Below the pieces are notes generated by a model that searched no databases, was not told where the DNA came from, and was given only the letters and a program-made list of their open reading frames with translations. From the NCBI RefSeq assembly GCF_003261585.1, contig NZ_POVU01000002.1, positions 372,001-436,000 of the forward strand: a stretch of 64,000 bases of DNA, given 5' to 3'. The stretch is from Acinetobacter sp. MB5. Its GTDB lineage: Bacteria > Pseudomonadota > Gammaproteobacteria > Pseudomonadales > Moraxellaceae. The position numbers were made by a program, and so were the translations under genes. This document shows, one piece after another, positions 1 to 8,789 of this stretch (positions are counted from its first letter, which is position 1; every line of letters begins with the position of its first letter).

Positions 1-15
1 AATCACGGAATAAGC

Positions 16-564
16 ATGAAAAATCAGTTGCGTATTATTGGTGGAGAATGGAAACGACGTCAGTTGAGCTTTGCTTCAATTGATGGCTTACGTCCAACAC
101 CTGATCGTGTGCGTGAAACCCTGTTCAACTGGTTAATGTGGGATATTCAAAATGCTGTTGTCCTTGACCTTTGTACAGGTTCAGGTGCACTCGGATTTGA
201 AGCGTTATCACGTGGCGCAGCACAACTGGTGATGATTGAACCTGATCGTAATCAAGCTAAATTCCTGAAAGACAATCTTCAATTGCTAAAAGCTGAAAAT
301 TGTCAACTCTATACCAACACCGCCCAAAGTGTTTTACCCAAGCTCAATCAAGCGTTTGATCTGGTCTTTCTTGATCCACCTTATAGCTTGGATTTGTGGC
401 AGGAATTGGCTGAACTTGCGGATGTCCATTTAAAAGATCAGGGCTTGATTTATGTGGAAGCTGACCGAGCACTTAATAGTTTAAAGCTCCCATCTTCATG
501 GAAGCTCCTCAAGCAGACCAAAGCAGGTCAGGTTCAGGCGGGTTTATTTCAAAAACAGCTTTGA
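16..564 (+). CDS. rsmD: 16S rRNA (guanine(966)-N2)-methyltransferase
   Basis: This enzyme transfers a methyl group from S-adenosylmethionine to N2 of G966 in 16S rRNA during 30S assembly. The 182-residue protein has the family length. It shows the N-terminal RIIGGEWKRRQL segment, a SAM-binding loop DLCTGSGALG at residues 51-60 and the catalytic DPPY tetrad at residues 120-123, as in N-methylating enzymes. The ATG lies 15 bases from the window edge, so any partner gene upstream (ftsY is a common neighbour in other proteobacteria) is out of view. Its TGA stop directly abuts the convergent lipoprotein gene. Confidence 0.95.
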   Translation: MKNQLRIIGGEWKRRQLSFASIDGLRPTPDRVRETLFNWLMWDIQNAVVLDLCTGSGALGFEALSRGAAQLVMIEPDRNQAKFLKDNLQLLKAENCQLYTNTAQSVLPKLNQAFDLVFLDPPYSLDLWQELAELADVHLKDQGLIYVEADRALNSLKLPSSWKLLKQTKAGQVQAGLFQKQL

Positions 565-816
565 TCATAACTCACTGACTTCCTCCTGATCAGGAGGATC
601 ATCATGGCGCAAGTCTTCTGCATAGGCAGTTTCACGACGAGTCTGTTGTGGCTCATGCTCACGTCCATCATCATCATGAAAACCATTTTCAATATGTAAT
701 GGCTTTAGCGGTTTAGAAGACAAGATAATGTACTTAAGCTGCGTGGCATGAGCATGTGGCACCATACAGCCATTTAACGAAATGAGACACAGCAGGCTAA
801 TCCAAAAATACTTCAT
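565..816 (-). CDS. small putative lipoprotein, function unknown
   Basis: This is an 83-residue protein. A hydrophobic N-terminus (MKYFWISLLCLISL) ends in NGC at residues 15-17, which is a lipobox, so the mature protein would begin at Cys17 and be lipid-anchored. The mature part is hydrophilic, very rich in Asp, Glu, His and Arg, and has no recognisable domain. The gene is convergent with rsmD without a gap. An 18-base perfect palindrome (581-598) lies in its last codons. No function can be assigned. Confidence 0.6.
   Translation of the reverse strand: MKYFWISLLCLISLNGCMVPHAHATQLKYIILSSKPLKPLHIENGFHDDDGREHEPQQTRRETAYAEDLRHDDPPDQEEVSEL
581..598. repeat. 18-base perfect palindrome at the rsmD/lipoprotein junction
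   Basis: The sequence TCCTCCTGATCAGGAGGA is a perfect inverted repeat (9-base arms, no loop, GATC at the centre). It lies inside the last codons of the lipoprotein gene and 17 bases after the rsmD stop. There is no U-tract on either side, so it is not a standard intrinsic terminator. It may stabilise or end the convergent transcripts. Confidence 0.5.
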
Positions 817-970
817 GGCAAGCTTAATCAGTAGAATAGCATTGCGCTATTGTTGAGGAAGTTCGATGAAAACTCTTGCTGAGTGATGTAAATTGAAACG
901 TGGTTTCACTGAAGTTTTGCAACCGATTAAAACATCATGTAAGCGCGTGTGAAAAACGATGAACTTCAGT

Positions 971-1005
971 AAAAAAAGTTAAAGCAACGGATTACTTTAA
1001 CTTTT
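971..1005 (-). terminator. terminator of the urease operon
   Basis: Read on the minus strand, an 11-bp stem (AAAAGTTAAAG with CTTTAACTTTT, 1005-995 and 984-974) with a 10-base loop is followed by a run of U. It lies 25 bases beyond the ureJ stop codon. The remaining bases of the 817-1029 gap hold no gene I can support. Confidence 0.7.
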
Positions 1006-1029
1006 CTTTAATGTCTAACAACAGCTAAA

Positions 1030-1605
1030 TTACGCCAAGCCTAACAGACCGACCAGTGCTACGACACCTGCTACGATTTTACGACCCTGCTCTGGAATAT
1101 AACGCTCAAGCAAAGCGCCCACACCCAAACCAATACCGTATAGCAACGCCATTGCAGTCACCATACCAAGCATCAACCCTGCCCAATGCCCATGTGAACT
1201 GAGTTCAACCCCATGCGCCATACCGTGGAAAATCGCCAAAGCGGCTGTTGCCACAGGCATCATGACATTGTGTTTACGCCACAATGCTACAGCCAGCATC
1301 ATTAACGATGCCACAATGCCATATTCTGCCACCGATGCACTAAATAGGTTTTGCGCACCAACCACAAAACCAATCAGTAAAGCAGCCACTAACGCAACCA
1401 CACCCGACATTTGCCATTGGCGTTTGGTTTTCCAAAGCAATACACCCAGACCTGCTGCCATAGACATGTGATCGAGTCCAGTAAATGGATGGACAAAACC
1501 ACTTAAAAAGCCCAATTGTGGAAATTCATGCCCAGGGTGTGCCATCGTAAGCACAGGTAATGCGCTCAGGATCAAAGCACTGCTCAATGTTTTTAAAATT
1601 TTCAT
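1030..1605 (-). CDS. ureJ: HupE/UreJ family membrane protein (nickel uptake)
   Basis: This 191-residue inner-membrane protein belongs to the HupE/UreJ family, which is linked to nickel supply for urease and hydrogenase. It begins with a signal-like segment (MKILKTLSSALILSALPVLTM) followed by the family hallmark HPGHE near residue 23, then about six hydrophobic segments. A second His-rich element HGMAHGVELSSHGH lies near residues 125-140. The gene follows ureG by 11 bases and is the last gene of the urease operon. Nickel specificity is inferred from the family and context. Confidence 0.85.
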   Translation of the reverse strand: MKILKTLSSALILSALPVLTMAHPGHEFPQLGFLSGFVHPFTGLDHMSMAAGLGVLLWKTKRQWQMSGVVALVAALLIGFVVGAQNLFSASVAEYGIVASLMMLAVALWRKHNVMMPVATAALAIFHGMAHGVELSSHGHWAGLMLGMVTAMALLYGIGLGVGALLERYIPEQGRKIVAGVVALVGLLGLA

Positions 1606-1616
1606 GCCATGACTCC

Positions 1617-2231
1617 TTATGATTTAAATAAACCTTGTTTCTCAATGAAGCTAATGATCTCTGCCAAACCATCTTGGGTTTTCATATTTGAAAATAGGAA
1701 GGGCTTTTCACCACGCATACGCTTGGCATCCTGATCCATCACGTCCAAGTTAGCGCCAACCATCGGTGCCAAGTCGGTTTTATTAATAATCAACAAGTCT
1801 GACTTGGTAATACCTGGCCCACCTTTACGTGGAATTTTCTCACCACCCGCTACATCAATCACATATAAGGTCAAATCAGACAATTCAGGGCTAAAGGTTG
1901 CTGCCAAGTTATCACCACCACTTTCGATGATGATGAGCTCCAATCCATCAAACTTTTCACACAAGTCATCAATCGCTGCAAGGTTAATTGATGCATCTTC
2001 ACGAATCGCAGTATGCGGACAACCACCCGTTTCCACCCCGACAATACGCTCAGGATTCATGGCTTCATTACGGGTTAAAAAGTTCGAATCTTCTTTGGTA
2101 TAAATGTCATTGGTCACAACTGCCATGTTGTATTTGTCACGTAAAGCACGGCATAAATTTAAGGTTAATGCGGTTTTGCCTGACCCTACTGGGCCACCAA
2201 TTCCGACACGCAATGGGCTACGTTCTGACAT
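1617..2231 (-). CDS. ureG: urease accessory GTPase UreG
   Basis: UreG is the SIMIBI-class GTPase that hydrolyses GTP to drive nickel insertion into apo-urease, acting with UreD, UreF and UreE. The 204-residue protein shows the P-loop GGPVGSGKT (residues 12-20), the metal-binding Cys-Pro-His triplet at 71-73, the ESGGDN element and an NKTD guanine-specificity motif. The start at MSERSPLRV was preferred to one nine codons upstream because AAGGAAAC sits just before this ATG and because it matches the usual family N-terminus. Confidence 0.96.
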   Translation of the reverse strand: MSERSPLRVGIGGPVGSGKTALTLNLCRALRDKYNMAVVTNDIYTKEDSNFLTRNEAMNPERIVGVETGGCPHTAIREDASINLAAIDDLCEKFDGLELIIIESGGDNLAATFSPELSDLTLYVIDVAGGEKIPRKGGPGITKSDLLIINKTDLAPMVGANLDVMDQDAKRMRGEKPFLFSNMKTQDGLAEIISFIEKQGLFKS

Positions 2232-2279
2232 TTTTGTTTCCTTCTTAACGAATTGCACTCATGAAACAAGGCAATCTTT

Positions 2280-2945
2280 TTATGATCTAAATAATCGTGA
2301 ATATTGGGTTTCATGCTGCATACTCAGCATGGCATAGTGTGGCAAGGCACTACTGATTTCATGATCTTGCAATTGCATGGCACGCTGTATGGCATCGGGA
2401 ATCAAACCATGTACATACCATAAAATCCGCTGTCCTGCGATTTGTCCAAGTGGCACAGTTTTCACAGCAGCCAAGACCTGATTTTCCAGTACGGTAAAGG
2501 TATATGCCGTCAGCACATCAACCAGTCCAAGTTCTAAGCGTCCACAGAGCTGTGCATAGACAGGCACAAAACCAAACTGTTTTTTGACTTCCACAGGAAT
2601 TTGCAGCACATCTTTAATCCATGCATTTAAAGAAAATGCCAGTTGCTGCGACTCTGCCAAAAATTCTTTGCTCTCTCGACTGGCTCGGTACAGATTCGCC
2701 CATTGGTCAAACTGTTCAGTGTCTGCATAGCTCTGCATTAAGCGCTGTAACATCGGCAATTCAAAACGTACCAGCAACATTTCCAGTACCTCTTCAAAGT
2801 ACGCTTTGCTACTGGCTTCATCCTGAATCAGCCCAATCTGAATGGCACTTTCTACACCTTGCGAATAACAGTACGCACCGACTGGCAATGCAGTCGAGGA
2901 CAGCGTCAATAACTTCAGCAGTTGCGCTGCATTAGTGATGGACAT
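2280..2945 (-). CDS. ureF: urease accessory protein UreF
   Basis: UreF bridges UreD and UreG in the urease activation complex and is thought to gate the GTPase cycle and the path of nickel. The 221-residue, largely helical protein carries the family motif [16 protein letters not shown] near residues 16-31. Its start overlaps the end of ureE by 14 bases, indicating translational coupling. ureG follows after 48 bases. Confidence 0.94.
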   Translation of the reverse strand: MSITNAAQLLKLLTLSSTALPVGAYCYSQGVESAIQIGLIQDEASSKAYFEEVLEMLLVRFELPMLQRLMQSYADTEQFDQWANLYRASRESKEFLAESQQLAFSLNAWIKDVLQIPVEVKKQFGFVPVYAQLCGRLELGLVDVLTAYTFTVLENQVLAAVKTVPLGQIAGQRILWYVHGLIPDAIQRAMQLQDHEISSALPHYAMLSMQHETQYSRLFRS

Positions 2946-3414
2946 GATGTAAAGCCTTAATCGGGCTTAAACGATGATCATGGCTGTGCTGTGCATATGC
3001 CCCGCTTTCAGGTTCAAATGGATGCTCAACTTCATTCACCGCTAAACCTAAACCTTCCACCATTTCAGCCAAAACATGGTCTGGCTCGAAATACAAAGCG
3101 GTTGGAGTCAACATTAATGGCACATGACGATTACCCAAATGATAAGCCGCCTTAAGCAAGTCAAACTGAGTCGGTGCAGTCACACACATTAATCGTTCAG
3201 CTTTGGCATCGACCCGTAAAATTTCACCGCTTGGCGTGGCAATCAATGAACCACTGCGTAAAATACCCGTGCGTGGCAAATCTGCGCCAATATCCGTTCC
3301 ATTGTTTAATGTGGCACGAAAACGTGATTTCTGACGGGTATCAAAGCTCAGTTCCACCACATCAAAAGGCTGTTCCACTGCGATATTGTCAAGACGTTGG
3401 GTATAAATTTTCAT
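2932..3414 (-). CDS. ureE: urease accessory nickel metallochaperone UreE
   Basis: UreE is the cytoplasmic nickel chaperone that delivers Ni(II) to the activation complex. With the start at [11 protein letters not shown] the protein has 160 residues, the family length; the longer open frame upstream reads like non-family sequence. The C-terminal tail is His-rich (HSHDH and HHVHH), consistent with extra nickel binding as in other UreE proteins with His tails. The gene lies 67 bases downstream of ureC and overlaps ureF. Confidence 0.93.
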   Translation of the reverse strand: MKIYTQRLDNIAVEQPFDVVELSFDTRQKSRFRATLNNGTDIGADLPRTGILRSGSLIATPSGEILRVDAKAERLMCVTAPTQFDLLKAAYHLGNRHVPLMLTPTALYFEPDHVLAEMVEGLGLAVNEVEHPFEPESGAYAQHSHDHRLSPIKALHHVHH

Positions 3415-3481
3415 GTCGTCATACTCACTTTCCATGGCTTTTGTTCTTGCACAATATTGCAAAATTCTCTCAAATCTTTTT

Positions 3482-5182
3482 TTAAAATAAGAAGTAACGC
3501 TGTGCCATCGGCAAAACATCCGCAGGCTCACAAGTAAGCAGCTCACCATCAGCACGTACTTCATATGTTTCAGGATGTACATCCATCACAGGGCAATAAC
3601 TGTTGTGTTTCATGTCCTGCTTGTTGATGTCGCGGGTGTTTTTGCATGGGCTAATCATTTTTTTCAGTTGGAGCTGTTCTGCGATACCCACATCAATCGC
3701 CACCTGCGGCAAGAACGTCAAACATGTACGATGTACCCCGCGCGGGAATGCACCAAACATCGGACGATAATGCACAGGCTGAGGCGTTGGAATCGAGGCA
3801 TTAATATCACCCATTGGTGCAGCCGCAATCATCCCCCCCTTAATGATCATGGAGGGTTTTACCCCAAAAAAGGCAGGTTTCCACAACACCAAATCCGCCA
3901 GTTTCCCTTCTTCAACCGAACCGATTTCATGGCTCAAACCATGGGTAATCGCAGGGTTAATCGTATATTTGGCGATATAACGCTTCACACGATTGTTATC
4001 GTGCTGGGCATTGTCACCTTCTAAACTGCCACGCTGCACTTTCATTTTATGGGCAGTTTGCCATGTGCGAATAATCACCTCACCGACACGCCCCATTGCT
4101 TGTGAGTCCGAAGACATCATGGCAATTGCACCCATATCCTGCAAAATATCTTCCGCGGCAATGGTTTCACGACGAATACGGCTTTCTGCAAAAGCCACAT
4201 CTTCGGCAATCGCTGGATCTAGGTGATGGCACACCATCAACATATCCAAATGCTCATCAATGGTGTTGATGGTATAAGGACGGGTTGGGTTGGTTGAAGA
4301 TGGCAAGACATTGCTTTGCCCAATAGCTTTTAAAATATCAGGTGCATGTCCACCGCCTGCGCCTTCGGTATGGTAGGTGTGGATGGTACGCCCTTTAAAT
4401 GCTGCAAGGGTTTCTTCCAAAAATCCGCCTTCATTTAAGGTATCGGTATGAATCGCCACTTGTACATCGTATTCATCAGCAACGCTTAAGCAGTTATCAA
4501 TCGCCGCAGGGGTTGAACCCCAATCTTCATGCAACTTCAACCCGATCACGCCTGCTTTGATCTGCTCACGAATCGGATCTGGCAAACTTAAATTCCCTTT
4601 ACCCAGCAGACCAATATTCATTGGCAGGTCATCAATCGCTTGCAGCATCGTGCCAATATGCCAAGGGCCTGGGGTCACTGTGGTTGCCGATGTTCCAGCA
4701 GCAGGCCCTGTTCCACCACCGACCATGGTGGTCACACCCGACATCAGCGCTGTTTCCACTTGCTGCGGGCAAATCCAGTGAATATGTGTATCGACACCGC
4801 CAGCCGTCAAAATCTGCCCTTCACCTGCAATCACTTCGGTGGCTGCACCGAGTGGAATGGTAATATTCGGTTGAATGTCAGGGTTGCCTGCCTTACCAAT
4901 TTTCCAGATGCGTCCATTTTTCAGACCAACATCGGCTTTGACAATGCCCCACCAATCGACAATCAAGGCATTGGTAATCACGGTATCCGCGACATCGTCC
5001 GCCAGTAATTGTGACTGCCCCATCCCGTCACGGATGACCTTACCACCACCAAATTTAACTTCTTCACCATAGGTCGTGAAGTCTTGTTCCACTTCGACAA
5101 ACAACTCAGTATCGGCTAAACGGACACGGTCGCCGACGGTAGGCCCAAACATTTCCGTATACGCACGACGCGACATTTTCAT
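3482..5182 (-). CDS. ureC: urease alpha subunit (catalytic, nickel-binding)
   Basis: The catalytic subunit hydrolyses urea to ammonia and carbamate in the cytoplasm. With the ATG at 5182 the protein has 566 residues. All active-site residues are in family register: nickel ligands His133 and His135, the carbamylated Lys216 (GLKLHED), His245, His271 and Asp359 (MSSDSQAMG), plus His319/320 in the mobile flap. An in-frame GTG at 5191 was rejected because it lies in the AGGGTG ribosome binding site that serves the ATG. The GNAT gene precedes it by 16 bases. Confidence 0.97.
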   Translation of the reverse strand: MKMSRRAYTEMFGPTVGDRVRLADTELFVEVEQDFTTYGEEVKFGGGKVIRDGMGQSQLLADDVADTVITNALIVDWWGIVKADVGLKNGRIWKIGKAGNPDIQPNITIPLGAATEVIAGEGQILTAGGVDTHIHWICPQQVETALMSGVTTMVGGGTGPAAGTSATTVTPGPWHIGTMLQAIDDLPMNIGLLGKGNLSLPDPIREQIKAGVIGLKLHEDWGSTPAAIDNCLSVADEYDVQVAIHTDTLNEGGFLEETLAAFKGRTIHTYHTEGAGGGHAPDILKAIGQSNVLPSSTNPTRPYTINTIDEHLDMLMVCHHLDPAIAEDVAFAESRIRRETIAAEDILQDMGAIAMMSSDSQAMGRVGEVIIRTWQTAHKMKVQRGSLEGDNAQHDNNRVKRYIAKYTINPAITHGLSHEIGSVEEGKLADLVLWKPAFFGVKPSMIIKGGMIAAAPMGDINASIPTPQPVHYRPMFGAFPRGVHRTCLTFLPQVAIDVGIAEQLQLKKMISPCKNTRDINKQDMKHNSYCPVMDVHPETYEVRADGELLTCEPADVLPMAQRYFLF

Positions 5183-5198
5183 GATTTTCACCCTAATT

Positions 5199-5648
5199 TT
5201 ATTGTGTTGCGGGATAAGTCTTTTTCATGGCAATAAAACGTAGCCCATGTGCTTCTTTCACATCTTGTACGGTTTCAAAACCAAAATGGCGATACACCTC
5301 TTGTGCAGCATAGCTCGAATTGACCGTAAACTCCTGAATCGGTTGCTGCAAGGCGTGCTGCTCGACCCATTGCCATAACTGCTTCCCGATCCCTTGCGAC
5401 TGGCGATGCTGATCCACAAAAAAATGCAGCAGATGCGCAGGCTCACGATACGCAATCACGCCTAAAATTTGCTGATCTTGCTCAGCAACAAATGAATGCA
5501 CTTCGGAATGATGAATAAAGTCCATCACCACTTGCTCACTAAAATGTGCCAAGCCCGATTCATCAACGACGAAATCTGCCAAATAAGGCTGAATTAAAGC
5601 TTGAATTGCCTGAACATCTTGAGGATTAGCCTGCCGAATCTGCATCAT
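5199..5648 (-). CDS. GNAT-family N-acetyltransferase inside the urease operon
   Basis: This 149-residue protein has the GNAT fold: an N-terminal [14 protein letters not shown] strand-helix, the acetyl-CoA loop motif [17 protein letters not shown] near residues 83-99, and a C-terminal VYRHFGFE element. It would transfer an acetyl group from acetyl-CoA to an unknown amine or protein. Its first ATG overlaps the ureB stop by one base and it ends 16 bases before ureC, so it is translated within the operon. It is not a known urease assembly factor; protein acetylation or polyamine modification are possibilities only. Confidence 0.85.
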   Translation of the reverse strand: MMQIRQANPQDVQAIQALIQPYLADFVVDESGLAHFSEQVVMDFIHHSEVHSFVAEQDQQILGVIAYREPAHLLHFFVDQHRQSQGIGKQLWQWVEQHALQQPIQEFTVNSSYAAQEVYRHFGFETVQDVKEAHGLRFIAMKKTYPATQ

Positions 5649-5956
5649 CAATCCAGTTTTCCCATGACACGTCCCGCAAAGCCATAGACTTCACGTTTGC
5701 CTGCCAACGCCACCAATTCAACATCACGGCTTTGCCCAGGTTCAAAACGCACAGCCGTTCCCGCAGCAATATTCAAACGGAAACCTTTACTGGCTTCACG
5801 GTCAAACTGCAAGGCATCATTGGCTTCATAAAAATGAAAATGTGAACCAACCTGAATCGGTCGATCACCGATATTGCTGACGGATATTTTTAAAGTTTCT
5901 CGCCCAGCGTTGAGTTCAATATCTACACCTGAGGTCAGTACTTCTCCAGGAATCAT
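5648..5956 (-). CDS. ureB: urease beta subunit
   Basis: This is the small structural beta subunit of urease. The 102-residue protein begins MIPGEVL and carries the family motifs [15 protein letters not shown] and [17 protein letters not shown]. It packs against UreA and UreC in the (alpha-beta-gamma)3 enzyme and has no catalytic residues of its own. AGGAGA precedes the start. It lies 14 bases after ureA and is coupled to the GNAT gene by a TGATG junction. Confidence 0.96.
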   Translation of the reverse strand: MIPGEVLTSGVDIELNAGRETLKISVSNIGDRPIQVGSHFHFYEANDALQFDREASKGFRLNIAAGTAVRFEPGQSRDVELVALAGKREVYGFAGRVMGKLD

Positions 5957-5970
5957 GTTTATTCTCCTGT

Positions 5971-6273
5971 TTAAACAATCGGTTGGTGAACCGTGACCAG
6001 TTTTGAACCATCAGGGAATGTCGCCTCTACTTGCACTTCGGCAATCATTTCCGCAACACCATCCATCACATCTTCACGCCCAAGTAAAGTCGTACCATAG
6101 TGCATGAGGTCAGCAACACTCATCCCATCTCGCGCACCTTCAAGTAGTGCCGCTGAAATAAAGGCGATTGCCTCTGGGTAATTCAGTTTTAAACCACGTG
6201 CCTTACGACGCTCGGCCACAAGACCCGCTGTAAATATGAGTAACTTATCTTTTTCTGTGGGATTGAGTTCCAT
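5971..6273 (-). CDS. ureA: urease gamma subunit
   Basis: This is the small gamma subunit of the trimeric bacterial urease. At 100 residues it has the exact family length, starting [14 protein letters not shown] with the motifs [15 protein letters not shown] and GREDVMDGV. It lies 99 bases downstream of ureD. That gap contains no recognisable hairpin or consensus promoter, so co-transcription with ureD is likely. Confidence 0.96.
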   Translation of the reverse strand: MELNPTEKDKLLIFTAGLVAERRKARGLKLNYPEAIAFISAALLEGARDGMSVADLMHYGTTLLGREDVMDGVAEMIAEVQVEATFPDGSKLVTVHQPIV

Positions 6274-6372
6274 ATCTCTTTCCTGATTTATTTGCCTTTA
6301 ACTAAGCAAAATATGTGCTAAAACACAGCTTAATGAAATTGGATGTTTTGAAAATAAGCAATATGACGTAAT

Positions 6373-7254
6373 TTAAGTCCGCCAAATGCGTGGAAATTCT
6401 TCATCCAGATCAAACCAATAGCGACGCAAACGCGCCCGAATCGCAGCAAAAGCATCGTGACATTGCCGTGTGTCTTGTCCTAGATAACGTGCGCTCACCA
6501 CATCATTCAATAGAGTTAATGTGACAGGAACATTCATACGCATCATTAATTCACGAATTAACTCAACCTGTTCTTCTAAGATCACGCTTGCTCGAAACTG
6601 CTCAGGCGCGACCGCCCACAAGTTGCCAAGCACTGCTTGCCGATTCATCCCCAAACAGGAGCTTAACCAGCGGTCATTGCCTTGAAATTGCAAGGTGTCT
6701 GCAACCAATAGCGTATCTGCACGCCATAACCGCAATTGATTATGATACTGACCTGTTTCAAAGCTTTCCTGACGCGCCTGACGCCCAAGCACCAACAGAT
6801 CCCAACCAATAAAGCTAGCTGATTGTGCCAGATGAATGTGCGTTTCCGAATAGGCATTTGCACCATTAAAGAGCATTACTTCTTGAGGCAACCACTCTAG
6901 AGTTGCCTGTTCTTGTACCTGTAAATAAGTATGTTGAAAGGCTTGTTTTCCATTGGTTTTATACCACTTTCCTGCGCCAGGCGTGGTGACTAAAGCATGT
7001 GCCTGTTTTTGCACTTCAATATCAAAGGTTAAATGATCTCCACCCGCAATCCCCGCAGGTGGATGTACAATGATGCTATGACACACCCCTGTTTTTTCAG
7101 GCCATAACATTTTTTGCACCCGAAGCGGGCCAAAATGTTTTCTATGACTTAATATGGTGCGTTTTTGTTGCGCGGTAAATTTTAATTCTAAGCGTGCATA
7201 CCAGCGTTCAGGCTGCGATATCCCTGTGATCAAGGCATTTTGCATATGACTCAT
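6373..7254 (-). CDS. ureD: urease accessory protein UreD
   Basis: UreD is the scaffold that binds apo-urease and recruits UreF and UreG for nickel delivery. The 293-residue protein shows the family elements ARLELKF, a GP(L)RVQK segment, [10 protein letters not shown] near residues 67-76 and TPGAGKWY near 94-101. It is the first gene of the operon, as usual for Acinetobacter. The start may be the ATG at 7254 or the one three codons later at 7245; neither has a strong ribosome binding site. Confidence 0.93.
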   Translation of the reverse strand: MSHMQNALITGISQPERWYARLELKFTAQQKRTILSHRKHFGPLRVQKMLWPEKTGVCHSIIVHPPAGIAGGDHLTFDIEVQKQAHALVTTPGAGKWYKTNGKQAFQHTYLQVQEQATLEWLPQEVMLFNGANAYSETHIHLAQSASFIGWDLLVLGRQARQESFETGQYHNQLRLWRADTLLVADTLQFQGNDRWLSSCLGMNRQAVLGNLWAVAPEQFRASVILEEQVELIRELMMRMNVPVTLTLLNDVVSARYLGQDTRQCHDAFAAIRARLRRYWFDLDEEFPRIWRT

Positions 7255-7550
7255 ACATTTAGCTTCACTTTATCGTGTAATTTATCTAGCGAAAATTGCG
7301 CCAACTTTTTAAACTAAATCTCAATATTTAACCAAAAGATAAATTCCATATATTAGAGATAGATTAGTGGATAAAATAAATCAGTTTAATTCTCTATTTT
7401 TATATGATTTTATTCATAGTTTTTTTTAGATCAGTAACAATTTTATTTTAAATAAAAATATGCCTTCATCTGATTAAAAAAGCTCTCACTATTGGCATTA
7501 TTTTTGTACAATAGCGACTGTAGTGGTTCAAGCTATATGAAATCGTAACT
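7255..7550. other. AT-rich intergenic region between ureD and the diguanylate cyclase gene
   Basis: This 296-base divergent region has no coding capacity that I can support. It holds a candidate -24/-12 promoter for the urease operon (7288-7303) and an AT-only palindrome TTTTATTT-T-AAATAAAA at 7441-7457. No convincing sigma-70 promoter was found for the diguanylate cyclase: TTGGCA at 7492 and TACAAT at 7507 are only 9 bases apart. Confidence 0.5.
7288..7303 (-). promoter_or_regulatory. candidate sigma-54 (-24/-12) promoter of the urease operon
   Basis: Read on the minus strand, TGGCGC-AATTT-TCGCT keeps the invariant GG at -24 and GC at -12 with the correct spacing of the TGGCAC-N5-TTGCW consensus, with three mismatches elsewhere. 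It would place the transcription start near 7277, about 22 bases before the ureD ATG. Nitrogen control of urease makes this plausible, but no enhancer site was identified. Confidence 0.4.
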
Positions 7551-8777
7551 ATGTTCAACCTCCCTGAATGTAACAATGAAATTATTATCAGTGCAATGCA
7601 AGAATTGGAGCGTAGAGCTTTTATTAGTGCATTCATTTACTTACCTTGCTGGTTAATTATCGCCTTAAATAACCAAAATAATATTTTCATTCAGGAAACT
7701 TATTATCCTATTTGTTTTTTCTTTCTCATTATTCTTTTTTTACATATTATTTTGCACTATCGCTTTAACCAGATTCTGCAAAATAATTTTCATCGCGCTC
7801 GGTTACTCTTAACCATTATTATTATTATTCCCTGTTTAATGCTGGGTTCAATTTGTTCATGGTGTATCTATTTACATGTCAGTTATAACATAACTGTTCC
7901 CTTTATTATTATTACAGCGGTGTTATGTACCGCAACATCCTTACTATTAACGATTGATCCAATCTATAAAATCATGGTGCCGCTTGCCATGCTTTTGCCT
8001 GCCCTAACATCCGTATTGGTCGAGCGCTCTTCAGACAATCTGATTTTTCTTCCATTAGCTGCCCTCAATATTTTATATATTTTCAGATCATCTCAGCTCA
8101 AATTTCACGATTATTGGCATGCACTCATTACATTTTCCTATTTCAAACAAAAATCAATGACCTTGGAAAATATGGCGTTTACCGATTTTCTGACTCAAAA
8201 ACCAAACCGATTATGTGCAGACAAGCAGCTCAAAAGCTTATGGGAACAAGCAAAAACTGAACAGCAATGCTTGGCATGGATGATCATTGATATCGATAAT
8301 TTTAAGAACATTAATGATAGCTATGGACATCCATTTGGAGATATTTGTCTGATGCTTGTTGCCGATGCACTGGCAAGTTATTCACGTAAGGTTGGTGGAT
8401 TTTTTGCACGTTATGGTGGAGAGGAATTTGTTTTTATCAAGATCTGTGAATCAGGTACAGAAATTCACCAAATGGCACAAGGTTTAATGCAGCAATCTTC
8501 CAAAACCCGAATTTGCCACGATGATGCCTCTATAAATATTACCTACAGTATTGGGGTTTCAAGTTTATGTCCGAATTTAACGGAACAAACTTCAAATGAC
8601 TTAATTGCTCAGGCGGATCAGGCACTTTATATTGCCAAACATGAAGGGAAAAATCAGTATCGTTGTTATGGAGAAACGCACCCTTATATTGAACAACAAA
8701 TGCAAATGCTAAACACTCAATCTACATGTTGTTCAATACCGTGCGAAAAGCAGGACAACCAGTGTCCTCCTGCTTAA
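7551..8777 (+). CDS. membrane-bound diguanylate cyclase (GGDEF)
   Basis: This 408-residue protein would make cyclic di-GMP from two GTP. Residues 20-190 form about six membrane segments without a recognised sensor domain. A GGDEF domain follows (about 205-375) with IDIDNFKNINDSYGHPFGD and the signature RYGGEEF. The RxxD inhibitory site expected just before GGEEF is absent (Lys and Gly at the two key positions), so product inhibition is not expected. Its last codons contain the hairpin that ends sthA transcription. The sensory input is unknown. Confidence 0.88.
   Translation: MFNLPECNNEIIISAMQELERRAFISAFIYLPCWLIIALNNQNNIFIQETYYPICFFFLIILFLHIILHYRFNQILQNNFHRARLLLTIIIIIPCLMLGSICSWCIYLHVSYNITVPFIIITAVLCTATSLLLTIDPIYKIMVPLAMLLPALTSVLVERSSDNLIFLPLAALNILYIFRSSQLKFHDYWHALITFSYFKQKSMTLENMAFTDFLTQKPNRLCADKQLKSLWEQAKTEQQCLAWMIIDIDNFKNINDSYGHPFGDICLMLVADALASYSRKVGGFFARYGGEEFVFIKICESGTEIHQMAQGLMQQSSKTRICHDDASINITYSIGVSSLCPNLTEQTSNDLIAQADQALYIAKHEGKNQYRCYGETHPYIEQQMQMLNTQSTCCSIPCEKQDNQCPPA
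8748..8775 (-). terminator. terminator of sthA, embedded in the convergent diguanylate cyclase gene
   Basis: On the minus strand AAGCAGGA pairs with TCCTGCTT around a 12-base loop and is followed by TTTT. It lies 15 bases beyond the sthA stop. The whole element falls within the last ten codons and the stop codon of the convergent gene. Confidence 0.55.
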
Positions 8778-8789
8778 AACTTTAGAATA

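Noticed and set aside
3575..4024. 149-codon open frame antisense to ureC
   Set aside because: It lies wholly inside the well-supported ureC gene on the other strand, has no family resemblance and no ribosome binding site.
4640..5008. 122-codon plus-strand frame in ureC
   Set aside because: Shadow of the ureC coding frame; Cys/His/Arg-rich composition with no recognised motif.
7492..7512. TTGGCA and TACAAT as a promoter for the diguanylate cyclase gene
   Set aside because: The two hexamers are only 9 bases apart, which cannot work as a sigma-70 promoter.
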